Shown: positions 1-9,670 of the stretch, one piece after another
How the letters are laid out: every line of letters begins with the position of its first letter
Position numbering within the stretch: the stretch's first letter is position 1
The notes under the pieces: model-generated
Database searches by the model: none
What the model saw: only the letters and a program-made list of their open reading frames with translations
What the model was told of the DNA's origin: nothing
Assembly (NCBI GenBank): GCA_003427395.1
Contig: BFEA01000017.1
Location: 2,812,367 to 2,858,041, forward strand
Direction of reading: 5' to 3'
DNA length: 45,675 bases
Source of the DNA: Chara braunii
Lineage: Eukaryota > Streptophyta > Charophyceae > Charales > Characeae
Translations under genes and position numbers: made by a program

Positions 1-639
<639 letters not shown>

Positions 640-640
<1 letters not shown>

Positions 641-1250
641 TGTGTGCTTCTGGTTTGGGTTGTGATCCCTCCCGGTGTGTTTTTGGAAGTACTCTTCGGT
701 ATTCAGGTTACGGATGAGGTGCATGGGTGAAGCGTTGTGGAGTGCCATCGCCTCGCACTCTTGCCTCCCATTAGCCCTTGCTGCGTGGCGGTCGTAGGTT
801 GTTCTGGTCACCAAGGGGTGGCGCTTATCCAGTTGTATGGGCGACTCGGTGTGTGTGCAGTCTTCTTACGGAACGGCGACTCTTTGTTAAGGGTATAGGG
901 GTACTCCTTGGGGATTCGCGTTACGCATGTGGCGGGGAGCTGTGGGTGTGCCATCACTGTGTGCCCTTGCCAACCATCGGTCATCGCCGTGTGGCTGACG
1001 CAGGGTGTTCTGAGTAGCGGGTGGCGGTTTTTGTGCGATCTTTGTGCGAATCTGCAGCGCCTTGGTGAAGGGGTCGGAGTGCTCCTCGGACCCGTGCTAC
1101 GGGTGGATGTGCTTGAGTGAGGGGTGATTGGTCTGCCATTGCTGTATGCAACCTTTCGTCGGCTGTTAGCCATCACCTTGTGGCTGACGTGGGGCGGTCG
1201 GGTTGGTGAGGAGTGGCGTTTTCTCCGTCGAATGGTCTGCTCAGTTCAAG
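640..1250. repeat. Degenerate tandem repeat, unit about 180-210 bp
   Basis: Three imperfect units can be aligned by eye. The landmark GTACTCTTCGG at about 689 recurs as GTACTCCTTGG at 901 and GTGCTCCTCGG at about 1078. A second landmark, GCCATC/GCCATT followed by GTGGCTGACG, recurs near 742, 947 and 1134. Spacings are about 212 and 177 bp. Short frames crossing it on both strands look like by-products of the repeat. Confidence 0.55.
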
Positions 1251-1494
1251 TTTGTGCACGGTTGTGACGCGCAACCTCACGCCCTGTGCTGTCTTTCGTT
1301 CGGAGTGTTAGCCGTGCGGAAAAGAGGCCCAGAAAAACAGCAAGATGGGGTGTGCCAAGGATTTTTGGAAATTGAGTGTGGGAACACAGACGGAACTGAA
1401 ATCCCCCGTGTCGGTCCGATGGAGCAAGTCGATCGTTTTCGCGCGTCGCAAAATGCACGCGCGGTAAAGCGGGAAGAGAGGGAAATATCCAAAT

Positions 1495-2034
1495 TCAATC
1501 CAAAAAGTATTGTCGTGCCTCCCTCCGGGCTACAGCCCGTCGTTTAGAACAAAAAGGCTTGGGCACGCTTTGCGTGTCTCGTTTTCGTATCAAATCTCGT
1601 CGTCGCTCGCTGGTTAGTTCTGAGTCTGACGTGGAGGGTCTCAGCCGTGTGGCTCGTTCTTTACGCTCGTCTTCGCTCCGCACACGGTAGTGAAAACCCC
1701 TGGACTCGTAGCGCTCAAAACGCTCACATTCGGTGCACAGAGTGCGCGGCCAGTGGGGTTCTACTGCCGTCCACAAAATGACAATCAACTCGTTAAATGG
1801 CAACAATACCGAGTAAGGTGGGAAGTGCGTATCGATAATAACAAACCCGGCTTCTACAAACCCAGAACAGCGGTTGGCCGGAGGGAAGTAATACTGCCCG
1901 CCGATTTGTGCAACGGCTTCTCGTACATCCCACTCACATACACGTGTCCTTTCCTCACTGTAAGGAAAAGGTCGCGTTGGGATGGGGGATGCAGGAGGCT
2001 GGCGCCCAATCGAAGGGTACTTGTCAGTCCACAT
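1495..2034 (-). pseudogene. Hypothetical leader-region ORF (left LTR/leader copy)
   Basis: The first ATG of this frame is at 2034 and it runs 179 codons to a stop at 1495. An upstream TTG at 2043 is in the same frame. The protein is rich in aromatic, Arg and Glu residues, with a central stretch around FPPANRCSGFVEAGF and an Arg/Glu/Ser-rich C-terminal third. I recognise no domain. It occupies the same place relative to the LTR promoter as the leader ORF at 40261-40536, but the proteins are not clearly alike. A plus-strand frame at 1690-2070 overlaps it, so coding status is uncertain. Confidence 0.3.
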
Positions 2035-2043
2035 GTCAATCAA

Positions 2044-2800
2044 TCACAAAATATCATGAGACGTCATTAAAAACAAAGCGATTCGTGCGTCCCCCAATCA
2101 ATCTTTTTGACACAAGAGAGAGAGCAGACACAGATCTGCTTGATCACGCATATGGCTACGGGTCCGATCAGTTCAACATAACGTAGGTCCCTGGGCGCCT
2201 TGTTTCTCAGGGCCGCCTCGTGGCTTGGCTGCTGATATCGTGCAGCATAAGGCAGATGGCATGCACAGTGCAAACAGAGCTACAAATCTAAACACTCTTG
2301 CATTCTCGAACAAAATCCCGACAACAATCGTCTAATCGACAAAAGAGTCACATATTCCATACATGCATTCACTGTGGAAGGTGCGAAAATGAGACATGCA
2401 CCGGAAAAGATGGGTCGCATTGCACAGTACACACGCATCCACCGTTCACAAGACAAGAAGGCGGTGTCCTTGCGTAGGAGGACTACCCAGGAAACTAATG
2501 GAAGAGTTCCGGAAGAAGTTCTTTCACACAGAAACAGGATGCCAACTCATTCTCATTCAGGAGAGGGATAATCATTCAGACGCATCATCATTCAAGAAGA
2601 GAGAGAGAGAGAGAGAGATTCGAGGGAAAGAAAGTCAAAACAGAAGGTGACGAGGTCCGAAAAGAGAGAAGTTCGGTATCGCCGCCGTACACTCACGCCA
2701 AAGATAACAATCCGCAACAAAAAGGCGCATTCACCGTTAATTCCAGTATGGCCCCGGTCCAATCACTCACTCAACTCCAATCATCGAACCTCATACCCGC
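2044..2800. other. Leader/LTR-internal sequence, no supported gene
   Basis: This stretch contains two of the anchors shared with the right-hand LTR/leader and a short (GA)n run at about 2599-2618. Small plus-strand frames around 2374-3099 are Arg/His/Ser-rich and have no recognisable domain, so I do not call them genes. Confidence 0.45.
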
Positions 2801-3045
2801 ACCGACGTTCCCGGCCGTCGCGTGCTAACTCCCACCACTGCGATCGTCACCCCGCTGTCGTAAGCTCGACACGGTTCGCCCGGATCCCACAGTCCGTCAT
2901 GGCGATCAAGCGCACAACCGGCCAGCCTATCGTCATCCCGACAGGACTTTCCGACTCGCATCAACACACTCTGCCTAGCCACTGCTTCCCGGAAGCAGGC
3001 TTAGGAGTCGAGGACATAAGAAAAATTTGCGGACGCGCTTGCGGG

Positions 3046-3052
3046 TTTTATA
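3046..3052 (-). promoter_or_regulatory. TATA box of left LTR-like block
   Basis: The minus strand reads TATAAAA. It is matched by TATAAAT at the collinear position in the right-hand LTR (41769-41775). An identical CCAATCAGA lies 133 bp upstream in transcription direction here and 139 bp upstream there. This arrangement fits a pol II LTR promoter firing leftward. Confidence 0.6.
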
Positions 3053-3184
3053 GTTGCGACAGGGGAGATAGAAGGGGGAGAAGGCGACAGGAAAGTTGAG
3101 GTGTAAGACGAGAAGCAGGAGGAGAAGACTTCGAGAAGAGTGCTTTACGAACGCCATGTTGATCCCTCGGAACTCAAGGTTCAA

Positions 3185-3239
3185 CCAATCAGATTCGTCG
3201 CACGATAGGAAGGTCCTATCGATCCATGCGCCTGATTGG
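3185..3239. promoter_or_regulatory. Nested inverted repeat with CCAAT motifs in the LTR upstream region
   Basis: An outer arm CCAATCAG (3185-3192) pairs with CTGATTGG (3232-3239). Inside it, CGATAGGA (3203-3210) pairs with TCCTATCG (3214-3221) around the three-base loop AGG. It lies about 130-190 bp upstream of the TATA box, so it could be an enhancer-like or cruciform element. That role is inference. Confidence 0.6.
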
Positions 3240-4465
3240 TGAGCGGGAGTTATAGGGGGATCGACCGGGCGTCGTTCGCCCGACTCAGAGGGTGAGAAGA
3301 GAAAAGGCGCGAGAGGTGGCGCAAGACGGGTCCAAGATTCAGACGATCAGGAAAGGGAAATGGGCGCGCAAACAGCAAGGCGGGGGGAGGGAGAGAGAGA
3401 GAGAGAGAGAGAGAGAAAAAAAAAGAGACAGTTACAGGGGGAGAGGACGAGGAGGGAGAAGGACAGGGAGCGCGGGAGGGGACGATGCGGGGGACAGAGA
3501 GTAGGAAGCTTTTGCATGCACGGCGTCGTCAAAAAAAAAAAAAGAAAAAAAAAGCACCGAAACAGTTACAGCTGGCTCCTAATTCAAAATTGAAATCACC
3601 ATATCCACGCGCGAAAAAGCGACGCGGGAAAAGAAATTCCTACGCCTATTTGTGTCCGGACAAAATTCCGAAAGTTTTCCCTGACGCGCCCAAGAACATT
3701 TACACACCAAAAAGGACACGTCGAAGTTCCGCTTATTCAGAAGTTCCCAACTACCAAGCCCAATTCCCAGTGCGCTCGCTAAGGCGCACGCACTTTCCCA
3801 TGTATTTCCTGACTTTGCAAAAGGAAAACCAGAACTCAGCAGTCAAAAAAACTCTTCAAAAAAAAGGAAAATGCAGCACCCGAAAGCAAGAAATCAAAAC
3901 GGGGTTTTCCCCGGGGTTGGTAGGACATAAGCAAAAGAAAGGATACGAAAGATAGCACGGGTTCGTGAAGAGGTTCGTCACATATGTGACGCGCAGGGGG
4001 TTCCAAAATTATGCGATCTCCTGATTGCATGTCACGGCGAAAAAGAAGAGGGGAGAACAGACTGATGCATGAGGAACCACACATATCAACAGAGTAGAAG
4101 GAAGTACAAGGAACGATAACTTGAGCGGCGGATGAGATGGCGACAACATCCGTGGCAAGATCTCTGCAGCCCTCTCATGTGCAACCCTCTGCCTTGTGGA
4201 GATCGTCCAGGTGACGCCATCATGGTCCATCCGATCTCCGTGTGCTCTGCACCCCTGCTCGTTGCCGTCCGTCGAATCAGCGCGTAGGTCGACGTCATCA
4301 TCGATGACGTGATCTTTCGCGAAGCTTACTGATTCGTGGTGATCTACCACCGCCTAGTTGGAATAGGCCAGTAGAGGCGGTACATGCCGGGGATCTCGCG
4401 GGGATGACGGGGAGGGGGTGGGGGTAGGAAGCGATTGATCTCTTCCATCGTCACCGGGAGTTCCT
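3240..4465. other. Probable LTR upstream (U3) sequence with simple repeats, no supported gene
   Basis: The stretch holds a (GA)n run at about 3391-3416 and A-rich runs at about 3531-3553 and 3845-3866. Lys/Arg-rich frames on the plus strand come from this composition. A 113-codon minus-strand frame at 4009-4350 begins with GTG and shows no domain. It lies where the U3 of Gypsy-1's 3' LTR would be expected, but no terminal TG/CA boundary could be identified. Confidence 0.4.
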
Positions 4466-4469
4466 CGTA

Positions 4470-5688
4470 TCAGATGATCCGGTGGAAGCGGGGGAAATGA
4501 TAGCCACTGCGGGGGAGGGAAGTGAGGTAATCGCTATATAAGGAGGAGAGGGTACGGAAAAGTGCCGCTCGAAAGTTCTCGAAGTGGCGACAGGCAGGGA
4601 TTGTCCCCGTGGCAACGCAGTAGACATCTACCACGTTGCTTCGCTCCCATGCAACACTGAACAGCAGGAGATGCCAGCAGAATGTGGGAGCAGCGGACTG
4701 AAGGGAGGCGTGGGGGTGGACGGTGGCGAGTAAACGGGTAGAGTAGAAGTCACGGAAGAGATGGGGATGGAAAGGGTGGGAAGAGAAGGTGACGGGGGTT
4801 CGGATCTGCTCGAGGGTGTGGAAATCAAGGGGCCGGCGGGACAGCGTCCGAGGACGAAGGCCTATCGCCCGCATCGGTACGTGGGCGAACTGGGGAACGG
4901 GTGGGGCTGGAGGAGGAGGGGGATCGGCGCCGTCTCCGTCACGTGGTACTCGAGGTGGCGGCTGCAGGGCCGCCATCTTCGGGCCTCGGCGGCTCTGGCT
5001 CCCTGGTCGGATTGCTACCGAGGCGCAGGCTGGCTTCGCTATGTTCACTATGGCTTCCCTTCTCCGATGTTTCCTTGTCGTCGTCTTCTTCGTCGTCGTC
5101 GTCGATCACCACTTCTTCTGCCCTGGGGTAGAAGGCATAAGGGATGATCTCATACGGCTTCAGATACTCCTGCCGCGAGGGTAGCGTATCCTCGTCCCTA
5201 GGTTCCTCCAAGCACGAAGTCCACTAAAGGTACGGATCCAAGGATCGCTCGAAAATGTACGGAGCAGGACTGTTGTCACTCTGAAAGTAGATGTCGGGCG
5301 AGAGGTCATCAGCCAATTGCACAATCGGTGCGATGAGCTACTGTGCAATCAATTGACGGCAACCCGGTTGTAACGATCCAAAGAGGAATCCGATAAGATC
5401 TCCTTCCGCGTTAGTCCTCCAACCCTGTATGATTAGCAGCTTCGGACTCTCGATCCACGTGGGGTGCTCGACAGTGCCCGTCCACTTCACTTGTACTTGG
5501 GCCAGGCAGAAAGACAATTCCTCAAAAGTCTCGCGCCACGGCCGCCAATGTCCAGGATTGATAAGAGAGACCGAAAGGGGTTCGAACAAGAAGGAGAGAA
5601 AAGGGTGAAGATCGGATTGCCAGAAGGTGGGGAAGAGAGAGGGAAGACCAAAGATAGAGAGAGGAGCGAGAAGATTGGTGTGGTTCAT
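4470..5688 (-). pseudogene. Post-pol ORF B: unknown protein with acidic and proline-rich parts, broken
   Basis: The ATG at 5688 overlaps the stop of the preceding ORF as ATGA. The first 115 codons run to TAG at 5338. The same frame continues past a second TAG near 5230 and on to 4939, giving an Asp/Glu-rich run (about 5080-5120) followed by Ser/Glu/Pro-rich sequence. A shift then leads into a 192-codon frame (5048-4470) containing a PPPPP run and an aromatic C-terminal part. If these pieces belong together, the original protein was about 400 residues. I recognise no family, no signal peptide and no clear membrane segment. Its place between integrase and the presumed 3' LTR is where env-like or accessory ORFs sit in some gypsy elements; function is unknown. 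Confidence 0.45.
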
Positions 5689-6167
5689 TGGGGATAGGGG
5701 AAGGGAACGAGGGTGGGAATCACAACTGGCCGCTTGCTTGGTGATCGGCGAATACCGTCAAGATCCGATGCAGAGATCGGGATGATGTTATACCCTTCCC
5801 GGGCGAGGACGTGCTGCCATACGTTGGAGACTTGCTCTGTCCACTCACGCAGCGAGGCCAAGATCGCGGTATGCCTTAGAGGATTGACCGAGCTGATGTC
5901 GCCGGTGAATCCCGCCGCTGTGGTGACGTGGCTCGTTCTGGGACCCGCTCGCCGATGAACTGCAGTAACCTCTGCGAATACTATCGCGTGAGGGTTTCCT
6001 TCTATCCAAAACGCGGCAGCTGCACAGATACCTTCGTCGCAGAAGAATCGCATCAGACGGCGGAGATCCGTATTGAGCTGAGGGTGACAAACTTGCCGAA
6101 TTTCCGAGATGTTGCCACGTGGGTGCCGCAGCTGTAAGTCAAGAACCCGCTCCGTGATAAAACTCAT
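5685..6167 (-). CDS. Post-pol ORF A: hypothetical 160-residue protein
   Basis: This frame is open from an ATG at 6167 to TGA at 5685. The start overlaps the integrase stop by four bases (ATGA), and the stop overlaps the next ORF's ATG in the same way. The protein is mixed, without low complexity: an N-terminal segment with RVLDLQLRHPRG and a Cys/Ala/Trp-containing middle (DEGICAAAAFW), ending PYPQ. I do not recognise a domain. The repeated overlap geometry suggests coupled expression after pol, by reinitiation or frameshifting. The alternative is that indels have split one longer frame. There are no internal stops, unlike the rest of the element. Confidence 0.5.
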   Translation of the reverse strand: MSFITERVLDLQLRHPRGNISEIRQVCHPQLNTDLRRLMRFFCDEGICAAAAFWIEGNPHAIVFAEVTAVHRRAGPRTSHVTTAAGFTGDISSVNPLRHTAILASLREWTEQVSNVWQHVLAREGYNIIPISASDLDGIRRSPSKRPVVIPTLVPFPYPQ

Positions 6168-7144
6168 GGCGAGGTTGGAGAGGAGTACGAGGGACAGGAG
6201 GAGGGAGAAAGAGGACAGAGGGTTAGATCGTCGTTGTTTTCCTCGCTTTTCGAAGGAGAAGAGGGAGGAAGATCGGAAGGAGGGAGGAGACGGAGGTAGG
6301 AGGTATGCCGGACGATGGGGACGGAGTTGTGACTGGTGCTAGCCTCAGGCGCGATGCGCACCGTGTTAGCGCCGTTGGGTCCGAGCTCGACAACGCGAAA
6401 ACAGTAGAATCTGGGAGCGAGTTTCCGGTCGCGTGAACATTTACGTACCTGCACTAGGTCCCCCAATTTGTATTGGTACTGGGGCCCAGCATTCCCATTC
6501 CGAGCCTCATAGCTACGCATCTGCCTACCATGGGCCAGTTCGGTCATCCTTTGCCTTTTTCGGGCTAGCTTCAGAACAGCCCGTTCCATCAAGTCGGCGT
6601 ACCTTTTGGCCTCGGCTTTGAGGGCTTCACTCGTGTCTCTACCCCCTACTTCGGCAATTTTCGAGTTACCCCGGTAATCAACACAGGGGAGGCTATAAGT
6701 TCGAAGCTGAAAGGGGGTGAACCCCGTAGACTCGTGAGGGGTGGCCCGGTGGACGCCGACGATCTGATATACGATTTCGGGCCAAGGATGCGTGTCGTGT
6801 GCCGCTAAGTTCCTGCGAAGGGTGGTTTTAATCATACGGTTGGCATTCTCGGCCGACCCGTTCGACTGGGACACGTGGGGTGTCGTATGTCGGAGCGTGA
6901 CGCCCCTTCGCGCAAGTAGTTCTTCTACCTCACCTTTAAATTCAGATCCATTGTCGGTTAGAATTTCTTCCGTATCTAGATGGGTATAGAGGAACCGTTC
7001 GATGTACGTGGTTATTTCTGCAGCCCTTCCGGTCTTACAGGGATAGACTTCGATATACTTAGAAAAGTGGTCGATTAATACTAATAAAATAGAATATTCA
7101 CAGCGGTTTGGGCCAGGGGGCACGTCAATATCTGTCGTGTCCAT
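6164..7144 (-). CDS. pol: Integrase catalytic core and C-terminal domain (Gypsy-1 pol, 3' part)
   Basis: This 326-residue open stretch holds the retroviral-type integrase core that joins element DNA to the host chromosome. Catalytic residues are visible: the first Asp at residue 2 (MDTTDI), the second at residue 64 in LTDNGSEF, and Glu at residue 99 in GSAEN, 35 positions after the second Asp as expected. DHFSKYIEVYPCKTG is the usual core signature. Around residues 225-265, a KLGDLVQVRK...KLAPRFYCFRVVE segment resembles the GPY/F-type C-terminal domain. A Ser/Pro-rich tail ends at a TGA that overlaps the next ATG. The frame continues upstream, through a TAA at 7289, into the zinc-binding domain. 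Confidence 0.92.
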   Translation of the reverse strand: MDTTDIDVPPGPNRCEYSILLVLIDHFSKYIEVYPCKTGRAAEITTYIERFLYTHLDTEEILTDNGSEFKGEVEELLARRGVTLRHTTPHVSQSNGSAENANRMIKTTLRRNLAAHDTHPWPEIVYQIVGVHRATPHESTGFTPFQLRTYSLPCVDYRGNSKIAEVGGRDTSEALKAEAKRYADLMERAVLKLARKRQRMTELAHGRQMRSYEARNGNAGPQYQYKLGDLVQVRKCSRDRKLAPRFYCFRVVELGPNGANTVRIAPEASTSHNSVPIVRHTSYLRLLPPSDLPPSSPSKSEENNDDLTLCPLSPSSCPSYSSPTSP

Positions 7145-7288
7145 ACTAACTCGCTGGAAAGGACGCTCTACTTCCGTTGGTATGATTGTGTTTGGTCCCC
7201 GTATAAGGGCGCGATCAGCGACACAGATCAGACAGTTAGCGACAATGTATTTGACATCATCTCGTATATTGGACCAGAACCATCGGTT

Positions 7289-7528
7289 TTAGTCTATAGT
7301 TGCCTCCGTGACACGTATCGCGAAATGAGTGGCCTGTTCCTCGTGAGCAGATCGGATCCAATCGTATCTCTGGAAGGGATGGGAAACCGTCAGCCACGAA
7401 CCCGATCCGTCAGTTTTACGTTTTTCCAAATGACCGTTGATCCATCGATAGTCCCGAGATCTCTCGGTCGTCCTACGTCTGTCGCGTTTGATGAGGTAGC
7501 CCAATGATAACCCCGCTAATTTTGCCAA
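7289..7528 (-). pseudogene. pol: Integrase N-terminal zinc-binding (HHCC) region of Gypsy-1
   Basis: This 79-codon piece is in the same frame as the integrase core, separated by a TAA at 7289-7291. It contains the linker usually found before gypsy integrase (YRWINGHLEKR...) and the paired His of the zinc-binding fold (AHEEQATH). The partner Cys pair (NCLIC) lies just past the stop, about 7220-7235, still in frame. A frameshift near 7530 separates this piece from the upstream PHD finger frame. The function in the family is integrase multimerisation and DNA contact; this copy is broken. Confidence 0.8.
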
Positions 7529-7923
7529 TAGAATTTTATCTGTCCAAACCTCAGCTCGTCGATATTTTTGTCGTATTCAGGGCCGTCCGTACGGGCAGCC
7601 TCGAATCGAACCTCCGTGGGGAGTTTGCTCGTTCTACATAGGGGGCACCTCCATTCCTTGCTACTCGTCCGATATCGTACGCAGGCCCCGTGCGCACGGT
7701 TGACACACGTGGCACATTCTACCCAATCGACAAACCCACTTTCAAAGGGATGACAGTCGACCCCATAAACCCGTGCAATGCACGTGCAAAAATAACAAAA
7801 TTTATCGGGGAAGGTGGCAAAGAAAGCTGAGGAATTAGTAGGAGAAGAGGGGGTTGTGAAGGGAGGCGGGGTAGTCATGATGACAGAGGGGAAAAGACGG
7901 GACTGAATTAGTATGCGTCCCAC
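7516..7923 (-). pseudogene. PHD finger embedded in Gypsy-1 pol between RNase H and integrase
   Basis: Residues 43-96 of this 135-codon frame carry a full C4HC3 PHD signature. Cys43-x2-Cys46 is followed by Cys70-x2-Cys73, His78, Cys81 and Cys93-x2-Cys96, with the expected Trp two residues before the last pair (EWRCPLC). The corresponding DNA is 7636-7797. PHD fingers generally bind histone H3 tails, so a chromatin-reading role for the element is a reasonable inference. The frame is the same as the RNase H frame upstream, separated by a TAG at 7924, and a frameshift leads to the integrase frame downstream. The PHD is therefore internal to pol and not a flanking gene. All zinc ligands are intact. 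Confidence 0.85.
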
Positions 7924-8838
7924 TTGCTACTTCGACAGGATCTTCACTTGGCCGTACCGAGGTCCGATCTCCTGTTTTGGTTCGTTTCACGGAATCACCT
8001 CCTCACTCTTCAACACTTTCTCTGGCCCGTGCAATCGTGTCAATCCGTCCGCGTTCCCGTGTCTCTCGTGCTTCCGATGACGGATGTCAAAGTCCATGCT
8101 CTGCAGCACCGTTGCCCATCGCCCGATCATGCCCAAGTAATCCTTCGATTTCTTCAGAGCCAACAGGGGCTCATGATCAGTTACCAGGGTGAATTTTCAT
8201 CCGTATAGGTAAGCACGAAAGCGACTGATTCCCCAGAGAGCCGCATAGCATTCTCCCGCCAGAGCAGTGTAGTTGCGTTTGCAGGCGAGCACTGATTTGG
8301 ACGCATACTCTATCACTCTCTCAATTCCGCTTGATCCCACCTGGGCAAGGATCGCCGAAATCGCCTCTGGCTGTCAGTCGGTGATTAGAACAAAAGGCTT
8401 TTCGGGATCCGGTCTTATAAGGACCGTAGCCGAAACGAGGGCAGCTTTGAGTTTGAAAAACGCTTGATCGCTCTCCGACGTCCAGATCAACGGTTGATCC
8501 TTGCGCAGGAGATTTATGAGGGGTCCCGCAATTGTCGCGAACCCCTTGATAAATCTTCAGTAATACGAAGCTAGGCCCAGAAAGGCGCGAACTTGCGTGA
8601 TAGTGGTAGGCACTGGCGCATCCCTGACAGCTGCCACCTTCTGCGGTTCCGGTTGGAGTCCCTTGTCTGTCACCACGTGCCAGGAAGGAAATGGTGGTGA
8701 GAAAAAACTGACATTTCTCCAGTGCCACCTTGAAGCCTGCATCTCGTAAGAGTCGTAACGCATGCAGTGCCCATTCGATGTGCTGCACGTGTCCTTCGTA
8801 GGAACTCGAATAGACCAGGATGTCATCCATGTACACAA
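7924..8838 (-). pseudogene. pol: RT connection and RNase H domain of Gypsy-1, with several stops
   Basis: After a frameshift near 8690, pol continues in this frame. It shows the RT thumb/connection (VRAFLGLASYY), then RNase H landmarks: the LITD active-site region near 8375, EYASKSVLACKRNYTALAGE, LVTDHEPLLAL and a HGNADGLTR ending. RNase H removes the RNA template during cDNA synthesis. In-frame TGA codons interrupt the frame near 8557, 8372, 8207 and 7990, plus a TAG at 7924. The 8557 stop falls where related elements usually have Arg, and the 8372 stop next to the active-site Asp where some have Trp. This segment is clearly inactive. Confidence 0.82.
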
Positions 8839-9664
8839 TCACGCAGTAGTTAATGATGCTCTGCGCCAAACGAGTCTTCCGTACGAAGTTCTGAAAAGCC
8901 ATGTTCATGGCCCGCTGAAAGGTCACAGGGGCATTGCAGATACCCATCGGACATCGAATCCACTGCCACATGCCCTCGAAAAGCACGAACGCTGTTTTTG
9001 GTCAATCTTCCTCTTGGACAAAAAGATGATGGAACTCATGGCGAACATCAAACTTGCTGAAAAATCGAGCACTCCCAATCGCATCCAATAACTCATCAAT
9101 CCGGGGGAGGGGATACACATCTTTAATCGTGATGTCATTCAGCTTTCGATAATCAATGCAAATGTGAATCCCCCCAGCCTTCTTGGGTACTATCACTACA
9201 GGAAAAGACCACGGTCCTATAGCGGGTTCGATCCATCCATTAGCTTCGAATTCCTTAATCCGTTGAAAGGCGGCCGCTCGTTGAGCTAGCGAGTATCGGT
9301 AGGGAGCGCAGCTAATGGGGGGATGATTTTCCGTGAGAATGGCATGTTCAATTACATTAGTTAACCCAATATCATTGTCATGCATGCTCAGCACATTTGC
9401 GTAACCATTCAATACACAGATTAGCGACTTCCAAAATTTTGTGGGGACGTGACTCGGGAGGGGGATCGTTGATTCCCCGGACATATTAAGGGGCATATCG
9501 ATCCAGTCACCCGGCCGTTCCCGCCGCTCATGGACACTAGAGAAAACGGAACTACTGGTGCGAACAGAAAAGACAGTTGCTATCATCTGGGACTCATGGG
9601 GGCTGATCATCTCCGTTTCTTTAGTTTCCGCGTCAGTCTCTGAATCAACCGAAGTCGGTTCCAC
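8321..9664 (-). pseudogene. pol: Reverse transcriptase of Gypsy-1, split by one stop
   Basis: Two in-frame open pieces (9664-9002 and 8986-8321) are separated by TGA at 9002, where related sequences have Trp before PKTAF. RT motifs appear in order: FPVVIVPKKAGG and HICIDYRKLN; FFSKFDVRHEF with the first catalytic Asp; CPMGICNAPVTFQRAMN; and VIVYMDDILVYS with the YMDD box. These are the standard palm motifs of Ty3/gypsy RT. The frame becomes meaningless after about 8690, where a frameshift passes the coding sequence to the neighbouring frame. Catalytic residues are intact but the reading frame is not. Confidence 0.93.
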
Positions 9665-9670
9665 AATTAG

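Larger units (their letters stand above)
1340..3240 (-). mobile_element. LTR-like promoter plus leader of a Gypsy-2-type element (left copy)
   Basis: This block is collinear with 39836-41922. Ordered anchors are: the CCTTGGCACACCCC complement at about 1346 (right copy about 39836); GGGCCGCCTCGTGG at 2211 (40893); TCGAACAAAA at about 2313 (41046); GTCACCCCGCT at 2846 (41551); CCACAGTCCGTC at 2887 (41596); a minus-strand TATA box at 3046 (41769); and CCAATCAGA at 3185 (41914). In Gypsy-2 these positions hold the 5' LTR promoter and gag leader. Here the block lies just beyond the 3' side of Gypsy-1. It could be Gypsy-1's 3' LTR shared with a second, mostly lost element, or an independent fragment. 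No gag follows it. The exact LTR ends are not visible. Confidence 0.6.

Noticed and set aside
1690-2070. Plus-strand 126-codon ORF
   Set aside because: It overlaps a longer minus-strand frame in a block whose transcription direction, by comparison with Gypsy-2, is minus.
3292-3955. Plus-strand Lys/Arg/Glu-rich ORFs
   Set aside because: They are generated by the (GA)n and A-rich tracts.
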